Shown here piece by piece: positions 24,170 to 32,430 of a stretch of 64,000 bases of DNA. The stretch's first letter is position 1; each line of letters begins with the position of its first letter. Where the stretch lies: the NCBI RefSeq assembly GCF_000286835.2, contig NZ_AJYD02000013.1, positions 806,857-870,856 on the forward strand. The letters are read 5' to 3'. The notes under the pieces are model-generated. The model ran no database searches, was not told the origin of the DNA, and saw only the letters and a program-made list of their open reading frames with translations. The DNA comes from Enterovibrio norvegicus FF-33. GTDB lineage: Bacteria; Pseudomonadota; Gammaproteobacteria; Enterobacterales; Vibrionaceae. The position numbers and the translations under genes were made by a program.

Positions 24170-26857
24170 ATGCCATTTGATACCATGACGTTTTGCTATC
24201 CGTGGCGTCCCTATCAACACCGCGTACTCAACGCGGTGCATGAACACCTCAGTGACAAACGTCTGCATATCGTCGCCGCTCCCGGTGCAGGAAAAACGAC
24301 GCTCGGTCTCGAAGTCTTTCGCATCCTCAGAAAACCGACATTGGTGCTTTCACCAACACGCATCATTCGCGATCAGTGGATAGACAGGCTGAAAGATTTT
24401 TGCGCCACTGATGATGCGCAGTCCCTCGATTGGGTGAGTCGTTCGATTCACCATCCCAAAACCCTTACATCCATCACCTATCAAGCGCTACACGCCAAAG
24501 TTGCTGACGCGCTGGGAGCGGATGCGTTAACTGGCGAAGAGAACGACGAAGCCGAGCGACTAGACAATGACAACGGATTGAAAGACGATGAGCTAAACAG
24601 CTTCATTCAACTGCTTGAGCAGCACAACATTGAAGTGCTTATCCTTGATGAAGCCCACCACTTAAGAAACGAATGGTGGCGAGCATTAGAAAAAGTCTGC
24701 GAGCATTTCCCCAACATCACATTGGTGTCACTCACCGCCACCCCGCCTTACGATTCGCAAGGCCATGAGTGGGCGAGATATGAGAAGCTTTGCGGCCCAA
24801 TTGATGAAGAAATTTCCGTCCCCGAACTCGTCAAAGCGGGCACGTTATGCGCGCATCAAGATTACCTGTGGGCATGTAACGCCACGTCATCAGAACAGCA
24901 ACAAGTTGAGGAATATGACCAGCGCGTATCCACACTATGCCATACATTGATGGCGAGTGAGGCTTTTGAAAGCGCGGTTTTATCTCACCCTTGGTTACAC
25001 CAAGACGACATTGAACAAGCGTTGATCAAAGAGCCCGAGATCGCCATTGCGATCCTCAGCTTTATGAAAGCAAAACAACGTCCTGATAATCAAAAACTCA
25101 TGCAGTTGCTCGACCTCAGGCATGACGACATTCCCGAGCTAGGGAGGCATCGTTGGCAAGTGTTGATTGCGGCGCTGCTGTTTTCAAAAACCTACCCGCA
25201 CGAAAACGAACACCTGCTGTTTGTTGAGCAATTAAAGAAACAACTGAATACCTCTGAGTTGCTCAACAAACGCGAACTTTCGTTAGAGCGTTCAAGAAGA
25301 ATTGAACGATCTCTGTCATTAAGCGCCTCAAAAATTGAAGGTTGCTGCGAGATCCACCAGCTCGAGCTCAAACAACGCGGCAATGACCTTCGCCAAGTGA
25401 TTTTAACGGATTACATCCGAGACGAAGCCCTTGCATCAGGAATGGACACCGGCGAAGTCAACCTCGGGGCATGGCCAATATTCAAAGCCATCACCACGTC
25501 ATCTTCCGTATCTGGTCAAATTGCATTATTAACAGGCCGTTTAAGTATTGTTCCAACGGCCTTGCTACCCGCTTTGCTCACCCATATCAGTAGCAAAAAC
25601 GTCAAAACTGAACCAATGGGAAGCCAACAGCAATACCAAAAAGTCTCTGCGCCACTCAATCAATTAACGGGGGCTTTTACTGCCTTGTTGATGAACGGTG
25701 ACATCAAAGTGCTGATTGGCACGCGATCACTGCTTGGTGAAGGCTGGGATGCCCCCGCCATAAATTCACTGATCCTCGCAAGCTCAGTGGGCTCATTCAT
25801 GCTCACCAACCAAATGCGTGGACGCGCCATTCGCATTGACCCCGCCAACAAAGACAAAATTAGCGCTATATGGCATTTGGCTGCCATCAATGCCAAATCT
25901 TTTGCTGGCTGGTCCGATTTTTACAGCCTCAAACAACGCTTTGAAACCTTTGTCGGACTCTCCGAAAAAACGCTGACCATTGAAAGCGGTTTTGACCGCA
26001 TGAAAGCAACAGCCATTGATTCGCCTATGAATGTCGAAATGGCTTCGCCGATTACCGCCAATAACCGCCAAATGACGCGTCGTTTTAACAAAATAGGGAT
26101 TGTTGCGACGCGCTGGCATCAGGCGCTTTCTTTGGAAGAAACCGCCCGAGTGGTTCCATCAGTCAAAACCAACAAGCTGCCTGCCATTCGTGGCTATCTA
26201 CTCAAGCGCTCTTTCGGCTATTTGGCGATTCAACTCGCTGGCGCAATCACTAGCGGCGTACTGGCTGCGATGAGCACCTTGAAACATTCCCCCTCAACCA
26301 TACTGCCGGTTTTGGCCTTGGTTATCGCTGGTACTTTGATTTATAAGCTGCCGAAAACAATTTTCACGCTTAAAGTCGTCCTCCGTTACCTGCCTGTTGA
26401 CGGTGCGTTGAAACAAATTGGCGTTGCGTTGGCCGAAGCACTTTGTCAGGCTGGCTTTGTCGAAACATCGATTCGGCAAATGAAAGTCAACGTCATAAAA
26501 ACCCATGAAGGCGCTTTCTTCTTGTCGCTGTCAGGTTGCACCTTCTATGAATCTTCCCTGTTTGCAAACTGCCTACACGAAATTTTCGCACCGATTGATA
26601 ACCCAAGATATTTGGTGATTCGAGTAGGGAAATTCCTCGGAATGACGCGAGATGATTATCATGCGGTTCCGCTTAGGTTTGGTGCCAAGAAAGACACCGC
26701 GATGATTTTCTACAAATCTTGGTGCAAGAACGTCAGCCTGTCAGAACTGATATATACCCGCACACCGGATGGCAGAAAAAGGCTACTCAAAGGAAAAATG
26801 AAAGCCTTCTCCTCGAACTTCAGCGATGAAGTTAAACGCCAAGACCGCTGGAGCTGA
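24170..26857 (+). CDS. SF2 DEAH-box helicase-like protein with membrane segments
   Basis: An 895-residue protein. The N-terminal half is a superfamily-2 helicase/translocase: Walker A APGAGKTT (38-45), Walker B DEAHH (160-164) and motif III LTATPP, then helicase domain 2 with GTRSLLGEGWDAP and NQMRGRAIRIDP (motifs V and VI). Between the two lobes is a ~150-residue helical insertion. Unusually, two hydrophobic helices follow at ~683-703 and ~710-728 (LAIQLAGAITSGVLAAM and ILPVLALVIAGTLIY), then a soluble C-terminal domain of ~165 residues that I do not recognise. The function is unknown; a membrane-associated role in DNA processing or phage defence is speculative. AAGGATG precedes the start. 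It has no operon partner, restriction subunit or methylase beside it. Confidence 0.75.
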   Translation: MPFDTMTFCYPWRPYQHRVLNAVHEHLSDKRLHIVAAPGAGKTTLGLEVFRILRKPTLVLSPTRIIRDQWIDRLKDFCATDDAQSLDWVSRSIHHPKTLTSITYQALHAKVADALGADALTGEENDEAERLDNDNGLKDDELNSFIQLLEQHNIEVLILDEAHHLRNEWWRALEKVCEHFPNITLVSLTATPPYDSQGHEWARYEKLCGPIDEEISVPELVKAGTLCAHQDYLWACNATSSEQQQVEEYDQRVSTLCHTLMASEAFESAVLSHPWLHQDDIEQALIKEPEIAIAILSFMKAKQRPDNQKLMQLLDLRHDDIPELGRHRWQVLIAALLFSKTYPHENEHLLFVEQLKKQLNTSELLNKRELSLERSRRIERSLSLSASKIEGCCEIHQLELKQRGNDLRQVILTDYIRDEALASGMDTGEVNLGAWPIFKAITTSSSVSGQIALLTGRLSIVPTALLPALLTHISSKNVKTEPMGSQQQYQKVSAPLNQLTGAFTALLMNGDIKVLIGTRSLLGEGWDAPAINSLILASSVGSFMLTNQMRGRAIRIDPANKDKISAIWHLAAINAKSFAGWSDFYSLKQRFETFVGLSEKTLTIESGFDRMKATAIDSPMNVEMASPITANNRQMTRRFNKIGIVATRWHQALSLEETARVVPSVKTNKLPAIRGYLLKRSFGYLAIQLAGAITSGVLAAMSTLKHSPSTILPVLALVIAGTLIYKLPKTIFTLKVVLRYLPVDGALKQIGVALAEALCQAGFVETSIRQMKVNVIKTHEGAFFLSLSGCTFYESSLFANCLHEIFAPIDNPRYLVIRVGKFLGMTRDDYHAVPLRFGAKKDTAMIFYKSWCKNVSLSELIYTRTPDGRKRLLKGKMKAFSSNFSDEVKRQDRWS

Positions 26858-27063
26858 CCACCATTCATAAGGGAGCGCGGTGACTCATAGGTCCGGTCGC
26901 CTCCTACCCCCACCGATTTTCTTCATGTCTCGTCTATCATTTGAGAACGAATGCGTTGCCACAAATGATAGAGTCAAATCTCTCTATTTGACTGTTCTCG
27001 CTCTCCTCCATGCCCTCGGCGCTTCGCCTTTGCTTGTGCGTAGATCCAAAGAAGGAACACAAC

Positions 27064-27810
27064 ATGAACCCAAAACTACAAAACGCGACGAATTTGTACA
27101 TGGAAGGCATTCGTGATGGTAATGCTCGTCAAGCCGTCACTCAATACACCGGCGACCGATACATTCAGCACAGCACAGGTGTCAAAAATGGCATTGAAGG
27201 TTTTGTTGAATTTTTTGAGCCCTTCCTTCTACGTTGCCCTGTCAGAGACATTCGTGTTATCCGCTCTGTGGTTGATGGGCAATATGTCTTTGTGCAAGTC
27301 TTCCAAGACATCAATAACGGTGAAGCAAAGTGGGTGACCACGGACCTGTTCGACACGGACAATAACGACAAAATCATCGAGCATTGGGATGTTATCTCCG
27401 CCTATGAAGGCAAAGAATCCGACGATGTTAATCAGCTCAATGGTCACCTTGGTATTGAAGATGAACACGCCACAGAAGCCAACAAAGCGCGTGTTCGCGA
27501 ATTCATGTGCGACGTAATGGTGTTGGGACAAGCTGACAAGCTGGACGCCTTCGTCGACACCGCTTCTTTAGTGACTCACCAGGGCTCAGATGTTGCATCA
27601 CTTGAACAGTGCATTGGCAGTTACGATCAAGTCTTTAAACTGATCGGGCAAGGCAACGTTGTGGTGACCTACAGCCGAGTCATGAAAGGCGGTATCGAAA
27701 CCGCGCGTTTCGACATCTTCCGATTGGAAAGCGGAAAAATTGTCGAGCTGTGGATCAATGAAGAAATCGTACCGCCAAAACATGAATGGACTAATGGCGG
27801 TAAGTTCTAA
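27064..27810 (+). CDS. Tandem SnoaL-like (NTF2-fold) protein
   Basis: A 248-residue protein made of two NTF2/SnoaL-like halves (~1-125 and ~135-248), each with the cone-shaped alpha+beta fold pattern: DRYIQHSTGVKNGIEGFVEF in the first half and ASLVTHQGSDVASLEQCIGS in the second, each followed by strands ending in KIIEHWDVI and KIVELWINEE. This family includes polyketide cyclases and proteins labelled predicted SnoaL-like aldol condensation enzymes. Catalytic function is not established. The ATG at 27064 is preceded by AAGGAA and starts the family similarity (MNPKLQNATNLYMEGI). Single gene. Gene or domain duplication is the simplest origin. Confidence 0.8.
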   Translation: MNPKLQNATNLYMEGIRDGNARQAVTQYTGDRYIQHSTGVKNGIEGFVEFFEPFLLRCPVRDIRVIRSVVDGQYVFVQVFQDINNGEAKWVTTDLFDTDNNDKIIEHWDVISAYEGKESDDVNQLNGHLGIEDEHATEANKARVREFMCDVMVLGQADKLDAFVDTASLVTHQGSDVASLEQCIGSYDQVFKLIGQGNVVVTYSRVMKGGIETARFDIFRLESGKIVELWINEEIVPPKHEWTNGGKF

Positions 27811-28179
27811 TACCGATTAGTCGCCATCTCCTTCCCAAACAAACAGTTCCTTTTGTTTTATTCATGGTCACCTTCTCGCAGGTGACCATAACCTCTCTTA
27901 GCTATGTCAATGTTATTAGGCACTCTAAATATGCCAACCGCTTGTCTTTTCCTATCGTTAAACATACGGCTTACATTGGCAAGTTTTGACTGACTCTTTA
28001 GATAACAAAGCCTATCCATAACACCTGCTATTTTATTGCTGAGAATTTAAAAACCCGATGAGTTTCAATTAGATCATTCTTGAATCCGAAACAAGGGATC
28101 AATGACTTACGCTGCCATAGTTCTGATGGCTCATTGAGCATCACTACAACATCAAGACACCCTTTATGAGGAAAAAATA
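27811..28179. other. Intergenic region with hairpin
   Basis: 369 bp without a gene. A perfect 10-bp inverted repeat (ATGGTCACCT / AGGTGACCAT, 27864-27889) lies 50 bp after the SnoaL-like gene. It may end transcription, but lacks a following T run. The RTX-gene promoter should lie further right, and GAGGAAAAA precedes its ATG. Confidence 0.45.
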
Positions 28180-29532
28180 ATGACAACAATTACAGGAACG
28201 TCATTGGGCGACACCATCATAAGCAGCCATCACGTTGGTTGGATATACGGAAAAGACGGCAACGACTATATCGAAGCATATGGGAACGAGTGCCTAATTG
28301 ATGGCGGAAATGGTGATGACAAAATCATCGGCAGTTACGACCATGACTATATCAAAGGGGGTTACGGCGAAGATTGGGTTGATGGTGGGTACGGCAACGA
28401 CAAAGTTTACGGCGGTTTTGGTGACGACACGATATATGGAGGCTGGGGTTGCGACGTCCTTTACGGTGGACACGATAACGACCAACTTTACGGCGGGAAT
28501 GGTAACGACACCCTAAAAGGCGAACAAGGAAACGACTATCTTTCAGGTGGCTCTGGAAACGATCATCTTTGGGGTGGCCAAGGTCATGATCAACTTGAAG
28601 GTGGCGACGGTAACGATTATGTCGACGGTGGCGACGGTGACGATGCACTGTTTGGAGGTTGCGGCGATGACCGAATGATCGGCTGGCACGGTGACGACAT
28701 TATCAATGGTGGTGAAGGCAGCGACCACATGGATGGACATTGGGGCAATGACACCATGCTCGGCGGTGACGGAAATGACAAAATGTGGGGCGGAGATGGT
28801 TACGACAAAATGTCTGGCGGCGAAGGCGATGATTACGTCGATGGAGGCTGTGGCAACGATGTATTAGAAGGTAACGCTGGTGACGATAAACTGGTGGGGT
28901 ATTACGGTGCTGACGAGCTTTACGGCGGCGACGGTTGCGATGAGTTGTTCGGCGGTAGTGACAACGACCTGCTAAGCGGCGGCAATCACAGCGATTCACT
29001 GTGGGGCGGTTGGGGTCAAGACTTGCTTTTAGGCGGTGATGGTAATGACAAGCTGCTTGGTGAAGCGGGCGACGATAAACTTGTCGGTGGCGCAGGCAAC
29101 GATGAACTTTGGGGCCACGGTGAAAACGACGCACTGTTTGGCAATTGCGGTGACGATAAGTTGGATGGCGGGTGTGGTGAGGACGCTCTCGATGGCGGGT
29201 GTGGCAATGACAACATCGATGGCGGCTGGGGTAACGATTATATCGTTGGTGGCGCAGGTGATGACATTCTTAAAGGCAACTGGGGCGACGATGTTTTCTA
29301 CTTCTGCCAAGGCGATGGCAAAGACATTATCACCGACTTCAATGGCTGGCATGACACTCTCCAAATCGACACGTCATTGGCGGCGTCACTAAGCCAAATC
29401 AACATCACGCAAACGTCGCACACGGTGACACTGGATTTTGCGGATGGCACGGAAATTCAGCTACAAAACTTCTGTGGTCAGTTCAAGAGTGACTACATTG
29501 ATTTCGTCACAGGCTGCGAAATCATCGCATAA
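28180..29532 (+). CDS. RTX calcium-binding repeat protein without effector domain
   Basis: A 450-residue protein consisting almost only of RTX nonapeptides (GGxGxDxLx): by my count 39 consecutive in-phase repeats from residue ~24 to ~374, with no interruption. A short leader (MTTITGTSLGDTIISS) precedes them. The C-terminal ~75 residues (GDGKDIITDFNGWHDTLQID onward) have the RTX cap fold that usually holds the type I secretion signal, so ABC-type export and Ca2+-dependent folding outside the cell are expected. There is no catalytic, adhesin or lipase domain and no T1SS gene next to it. It has 11 cysteines (for example GGCGDD, GGCGED, FGNCGDD), unusual for T1SS substrates. A structural, matrix or calcium-sponge role is possible; none is proven. 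Confidence 0.88.
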   Translation: MTTITGTSLGDTIISSHHVGWIYGKDGNDYIEAYGNECLIDGGNGDDKIIGSYDHDYIKGGYGEDWVDGGYGNDKVYGGFGDDTIYGGWGCDVLYGGHDNDQLYGGNGNDTLKGEQGNDYLSGGSGNDHLWGGQGHDQLEGGDGNDYVDGGDGDDALFGGCGDDRMIGWHGDDIINGGEGSDHMDGHWGNDTMLGGDGNDKMWGGDGYDKMSGGEGDDYVDGGCGNDVLEGNAGDDKLVGYYGADELYGGDGCDELFGGSDNDLLSGGNHSDSLWGGWGQDLLLGGDGNDKLLGEAGDDKLVGGAGNDELWGHGENDALFGNCGDDKLDGGCGEDALDGGCGNDNIDGGWGNDYIVGGAGDDILKGNWGDDVFYFCQGDGKDIITDFNGWHDTLQIDTSLAASLSQINITQTSHTVTLDFADGTEIQLQNFCGQFKSDYIDFVTGCEIIA

Positions 29533-29585
29533 CACAAACCAACGTGCCCGCACGCTTCTTAACGAGCGGGCACTATTGTCCAATA

Positions 29586-29609
29586 TTCAAGTTCAAGTTC
29601 AAGTTCAAG
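29586..29609. repeat. Short tandem repeat (TTCAAG)4
   Basis: Four perfect copies of TTCAAG, 54 bp after the RTX gene. It is a simple-sequence repeat with no evident function. Confidence 0.8.
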
Positions 29610-29801
29610 CCAGTTAAACCGTATTCAAAATAGCCACGGCGATTTATCACATCTCTCACTTCCTTAAAGTGGGATATACAAAACTTGACGAAATCTGCTC
29701 TACTGTTTGTATACCTAAGCAACCTCAAGGTGCTTGTTCAGCGAGAATTTGTTTGGGTATAAATATCTGCGTTTTATGGGTAAAAGGAATTCACGCTGAA
29801 C

Positions 29802-30509
29802 ATGGAAAACAGCCTAAGCATTCGTTCGTACACCCGCCAACGACAAAGTCACGCGCATGACTATCACCAGTTGGTATTGCCAATACAAGGCACGATTCAT
29901 ATCGAACTGACCGATTACAACGGTGGCGTCGGGGTGGGCGAATGCGTGGTGATCGAATCTGGCGTGCAACATCACTTTACAGCTGACGAAGCAGCGCGTT
30001 TTATCATTGCTGATCTTTCATCGCTACCAGACAATCTTCATACATCTAACCTCGCGGTATTTTCCATCACGCCACCGCTCCTTAGTTTTCTCTACTTTGT
30101 CGAAAAACAATTAGAGTTTCAGCTGGATGATAAGCTTGAAAAATCGCTAGTCGATGTCTTTATGTTGTTACTGCAACAGCAAAGCGGCAACCCACTTGTC
30201 GACCCGCGTATTCGCGCGGCGCAAACATGCATTATTGAACATCTAGAAACTAACCTGACCATTGAAGGCCTAGCGAAAGTCGCCTGCCTCAGCCCAACCC
30301 AATTTAAGAAGCGATTCAAAGAAGCCTTGGGCGTCAGTACCTATCAATACATTACCGAGCAGAGAATGGAAAAAGCCAAGGCTTTGCTCATACACACCGA
30401 CTTGCCTGTTCAATTAGTCGCTGAACGCGTTGGCTACACTGATGTCTCTGCGTTTAGCCGTCGCTTTTCCGCCAGTTTTGGCCTCTCTCCAAGAGACTTT
30501 TCTCGCTAA
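29802..30509 (+). CDS. AraC family transcriptional regulator
   Basis: A 235-residue regulator. The N-terminal cupin sensor is short (HAHDYHQLVLPIQGTIHIEL, with GECVVIESGVQHHF). The C-terminal AraC DNA-binding domain has both helix-turn-helix units (IEGLAKVACLSPTQFKKRFK and LVAERVGYTDVSAFSRRFSA, ending in FGLSPRDFSR). It lies 151 bases upstream of an EamA-type exporter on the same strand. In many proteobacteria such a pair means that the regulator controls the transporter; this is inference from context. The ribosome-binding site before the ATG at 29802 is weak; I retain this start because the cupin strand pattern begins soon after it. Confidence 0.82.
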   Translation: MENSLSIRSYTRQRQSHAHDYHQLVLPIQGTIHIELTDYNGGVGVGECVVIESGVQHHFTADEAARFIIADLSSLPDNLHTSNLAVFSITPPLLSFLYFVEKQLEFQLDDKLEKSLVDVFMLLLQQQSGNPLVDPRIRAAQTCIIEHLETNLTIEGLAKVACLSPTQFKKRFKEALGVSTYQYITEQRMEKAKALLIHTDLPVQLVAERVGYTDVSAFSRRFSASFGLSPRDFSR

Positions 30510-30660
30510 TACATCACCACACACAATTTATCATCGACATACTGGATGAATAGAAAAGCGCCCTCTCGGCGTAGTAATGCGTCCTTTCTGCAAAGTCTTC
30601 GTCAGCTATTTCCGTTAGGATTATTGTCAGCCTAAAGGATCAGACAGGACACGCAGCACG

Positions 30661-31599
30661 ATGAAACGCACCTTCTTGAACATGGACTCCGCATTGCAAG
30701 GCAGCTTGGCCATCCTGTTGTCCTCCGTGCTTTGGGGAACAACGGGTACGGTAGCGAACTTCGCCCCACAAATTAGTTCACTGGCGATTGGCGCTTTTTC
30801 AGCAGGTATAGGTGGATTATTACTGGCCATCACTGCACGTAAATCACTACAACAAGATGGGCAGTTGCTGCTGCAACACCGCACGACATTGCTCATTGGA
30901 GCCATTGCACTTGCGGTATATCCGTTGGCGTTTTACTCCTCAATGCGTTTGGCGGGCGTCGCCGTCGGCACGGTGGTTTCTATTGCCTGCGCCCCTTTCA
31001 TGACCGTTATCATTGAGCGTCTTTTTGGCAAAGCTAGTGCGATTACGCCGCGTTGGTTACTCAGTGTTGTTCTGGGGACAATTGGAATTGTCATGCTTAC
31101 CTTTGCAGAGTCATCACATGCGCAAACCGCAACGCAACAATCTGACAAGCTTTTTGGCGTCATGCTTGGGCTACTTGCCGCGCTGACTTACGCCATTTAT
31201 GCATGGGTTGCAAAACGTTTAATTGAAAACGGCGTGCAGTCTGAATCGGCGATGGGGGGCATTTTCGGCTTGGGTGCCATGCTGCTACTCCCTACCCTGA
31301 TGTTCACCGGCGAACATCTATTTTCAAGCCTCAGTAACACTCTCGTTGTTACCTATATGGCATTGATCCCGATGTTTTTGGGTTACTTGATTTTTGGTTT
31401 TGGGCTTAGACATGTGAACGCCAGCAAAGCGACACTACTCACTCTGTTTGAACCTGTGGTCGCGGCCTGTTTTGCGGTTTGGATTGTTGGCGAAATCATC
31501 CCTATGCAAGGTTGGGTTGGCATGGGGCTAATCATGGTATGCCTTGTGATACAGGCCAGTGAAAAAGGCTCGACGCACAGAGTCCAAGTAACCGACTAG
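30661..31599 (+). CDS. EamA/DMT family transporter
   Basis: A 312-residue inner-membrane protein with ten predicted helices in two EamA repeats (residues ~14-145 and ~160-300). Recognisable pieces: ILLSSVLWGTTGTVANFAP at the first helix, and the late FGLRHVNASKATLLTLFEPV followed by VAACFAVWIVGE, both typical of the drug/metabolite transporter superfamily. Such proteins usually export amino acids, metabolites or toxic compounds. It lies 151 bases after the AraC regulator and may be its target. No strong terminator follows; a heptamer repeat tract lies between it and the convergent MarR gene. Confidence 0.85.
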   Translation: MKRTFLNMDSALQGSLAILLSSVLWGTTGTVANFAPQISSLAIGAFSAGIGGLLLAITARKSLQQDGQLLLQHRTTLLIGAIALAVYPLAFYSSMRLAGVAVGTVVSIACAPFMTVIIERLFGKASAITPRWLLSVVLGTIGIVMLTFAESSHAQTATQQSDKLFGVMLGLLAALTYAIYAWVAKRLIENGVQSESAMGGIFGLGAMLLLPTLMFTGEHLFSSLSNTLVVTYMALIPMFLGYLIFGFGLRHVNASKATLLTLFEPVVAACFAVWIVGEIIPMQGWVGMGLIMVCLVIQASEKGSTHRVQVTD

Positions 31600-31615
31600 G
31601 GCTGTAAACCTTTTC

Positions 31616-31695
31616 GAGCTCCTAGCTCCTAGCACCTAGCACCTAGCAAGGCACGTTGGCAAAGAAGCTATGAGCTATGAGCTATGAGCTATGAA
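31616..31695. repeat. Heptanucleotide repeat tract
   Basis: Two runs with a 7-base period, both with an AGC core. AGCTCCT x2 and AGCACCT x2 occupy ~31617-31648, and AGCTATG x4 occupies ~31666-31693. The second run overlaps the stop codon of the convergent MarR gene. These could change length by slippage. Confidence 0.75.
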
Positions 31696-32111
31696 GCCAA
31701 ATTCTGACGGATTTTTTGACTTAAAGAAATCATGGTGTCGGCTTCACTTTCTGTCAGCCCCGTTGCACAAAGTGCCTGTTTCGCCACCTTCTTTCCCGCC
31801 CTAGCGAGTTTCTTGCCTTCGTCGGTTAACGCGACCGATTTTTGCCTTTCATTGCCCTCAACAAGCGTCTTCGTGACATAACCAACGCTCTGTAAGCGTT
31901 TAATAATAGGTGTGACGGTCGCCTTGGATAAACCAACAGATTGTGCAAGTTCGGTCACCGATACATCCTGTTCTTGCCACAATGACATCATCACAACGAA
32001 CTGCGGATAAGTGAGTTTAAAGGGTTCAAGCAATGGCTTGTAAGCCTGAGTGATCATGCTGGACGTCGAATATAAGTTGAAGCAAATTTGATCGATATGC
32101 TTGGGTCCCAT
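31689..32111 (-). CDS. MarR family regulator, OhrR-like
   Basis: A 140-residue winged-helix repressor. The N-terminus QICFNLYSTSSMITQAYKPL and the segment TYPQFVVMMSLWQEQ closely follow the OhrR pattern, including the conserved peroxide-sensing cysteine near the N-terminus (C10). The winged helix spans ~45-105 (VSVTELAQSVGLSKATVTPI). OhrR repressors release DNA when this cysteine is oxidised by organic peroxides. The divergent neighbour encodes a periplasmic catalase-type peroxidase, which fits a peroxide-response pair. No ohr gene is adjacent. The stop codon sits inside a heptamer repeat tract, so the C-terminus may vary between strains. Confidence 0.83.
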   Translation of the reverse strand: MGPKHIDQICFNLYSTSSMITQAYKPLLEPFKLTYPQFVVMMSLWQEQDVSVTELAQSVGLSKATVTPIIKRLQSVGYVTKTLVEGNERQKSVALTDEGKKLARAGKKVAKQALCATGLTESEADTMISLSQKIRQNLAS

Positions 32112-32430
32112 GGGCTAATCCTTGTCCTTTTTGTCTTTATTATTTCGTCACTATGGCAAAACCGGCCACTATCATCAACCCAAACAATTTGTGCACTAAC
32201 AGTTTGGCCACCTTCATTTTATGAATCAAGCAATATGCCTTAGCCATATCTATCTGATATAGAAAAACTCTTCCATGACATTGTTAAAACTCTCAGGATA
32301 GAGACTGCCAATCGTTGATTTTTTCCACAAGTCAGACCAACATATTAACTCGATTGTTCGCACACAAACTATTAACTGACGAACTGTTTATTGAAAATAA
32401 TTTGTATGGTTATTCAGCAAGGAGAGATCA
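32112..32430. other. Divergent intergenic region, MarR/catalase
   Basis: 319 AT-rich bases that should hold the promoters and the repressor operator. I could not identify a clear OhrR-type palindrome. AAGGAGAG lies just before the catalase start codon. Confidence 0.4.

Noticed and set aside
28250-29300. Periodic repeats that could suggest a CRISPR array
   Set aside because: The period is 27 bp without spacers and is fully explained by RTX nonapeptide codons. No CRISPR or cas gene was found in the window.
28298-29392. Several long frames in both directions across the RTX gene
   Set aside because: They are shadow frames produced by the 27-bp repeats of the RTX coding sequence; the proteins are low-complexity (His/Arg or Thr/Met-rich).
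29669-29860. 63-codon frame upstream of and overlapping the AraC gene
   Set aside because: Overlaps the AraC start in another frame, has composition unlike its neighbours and no plausible ribosome-binding site.
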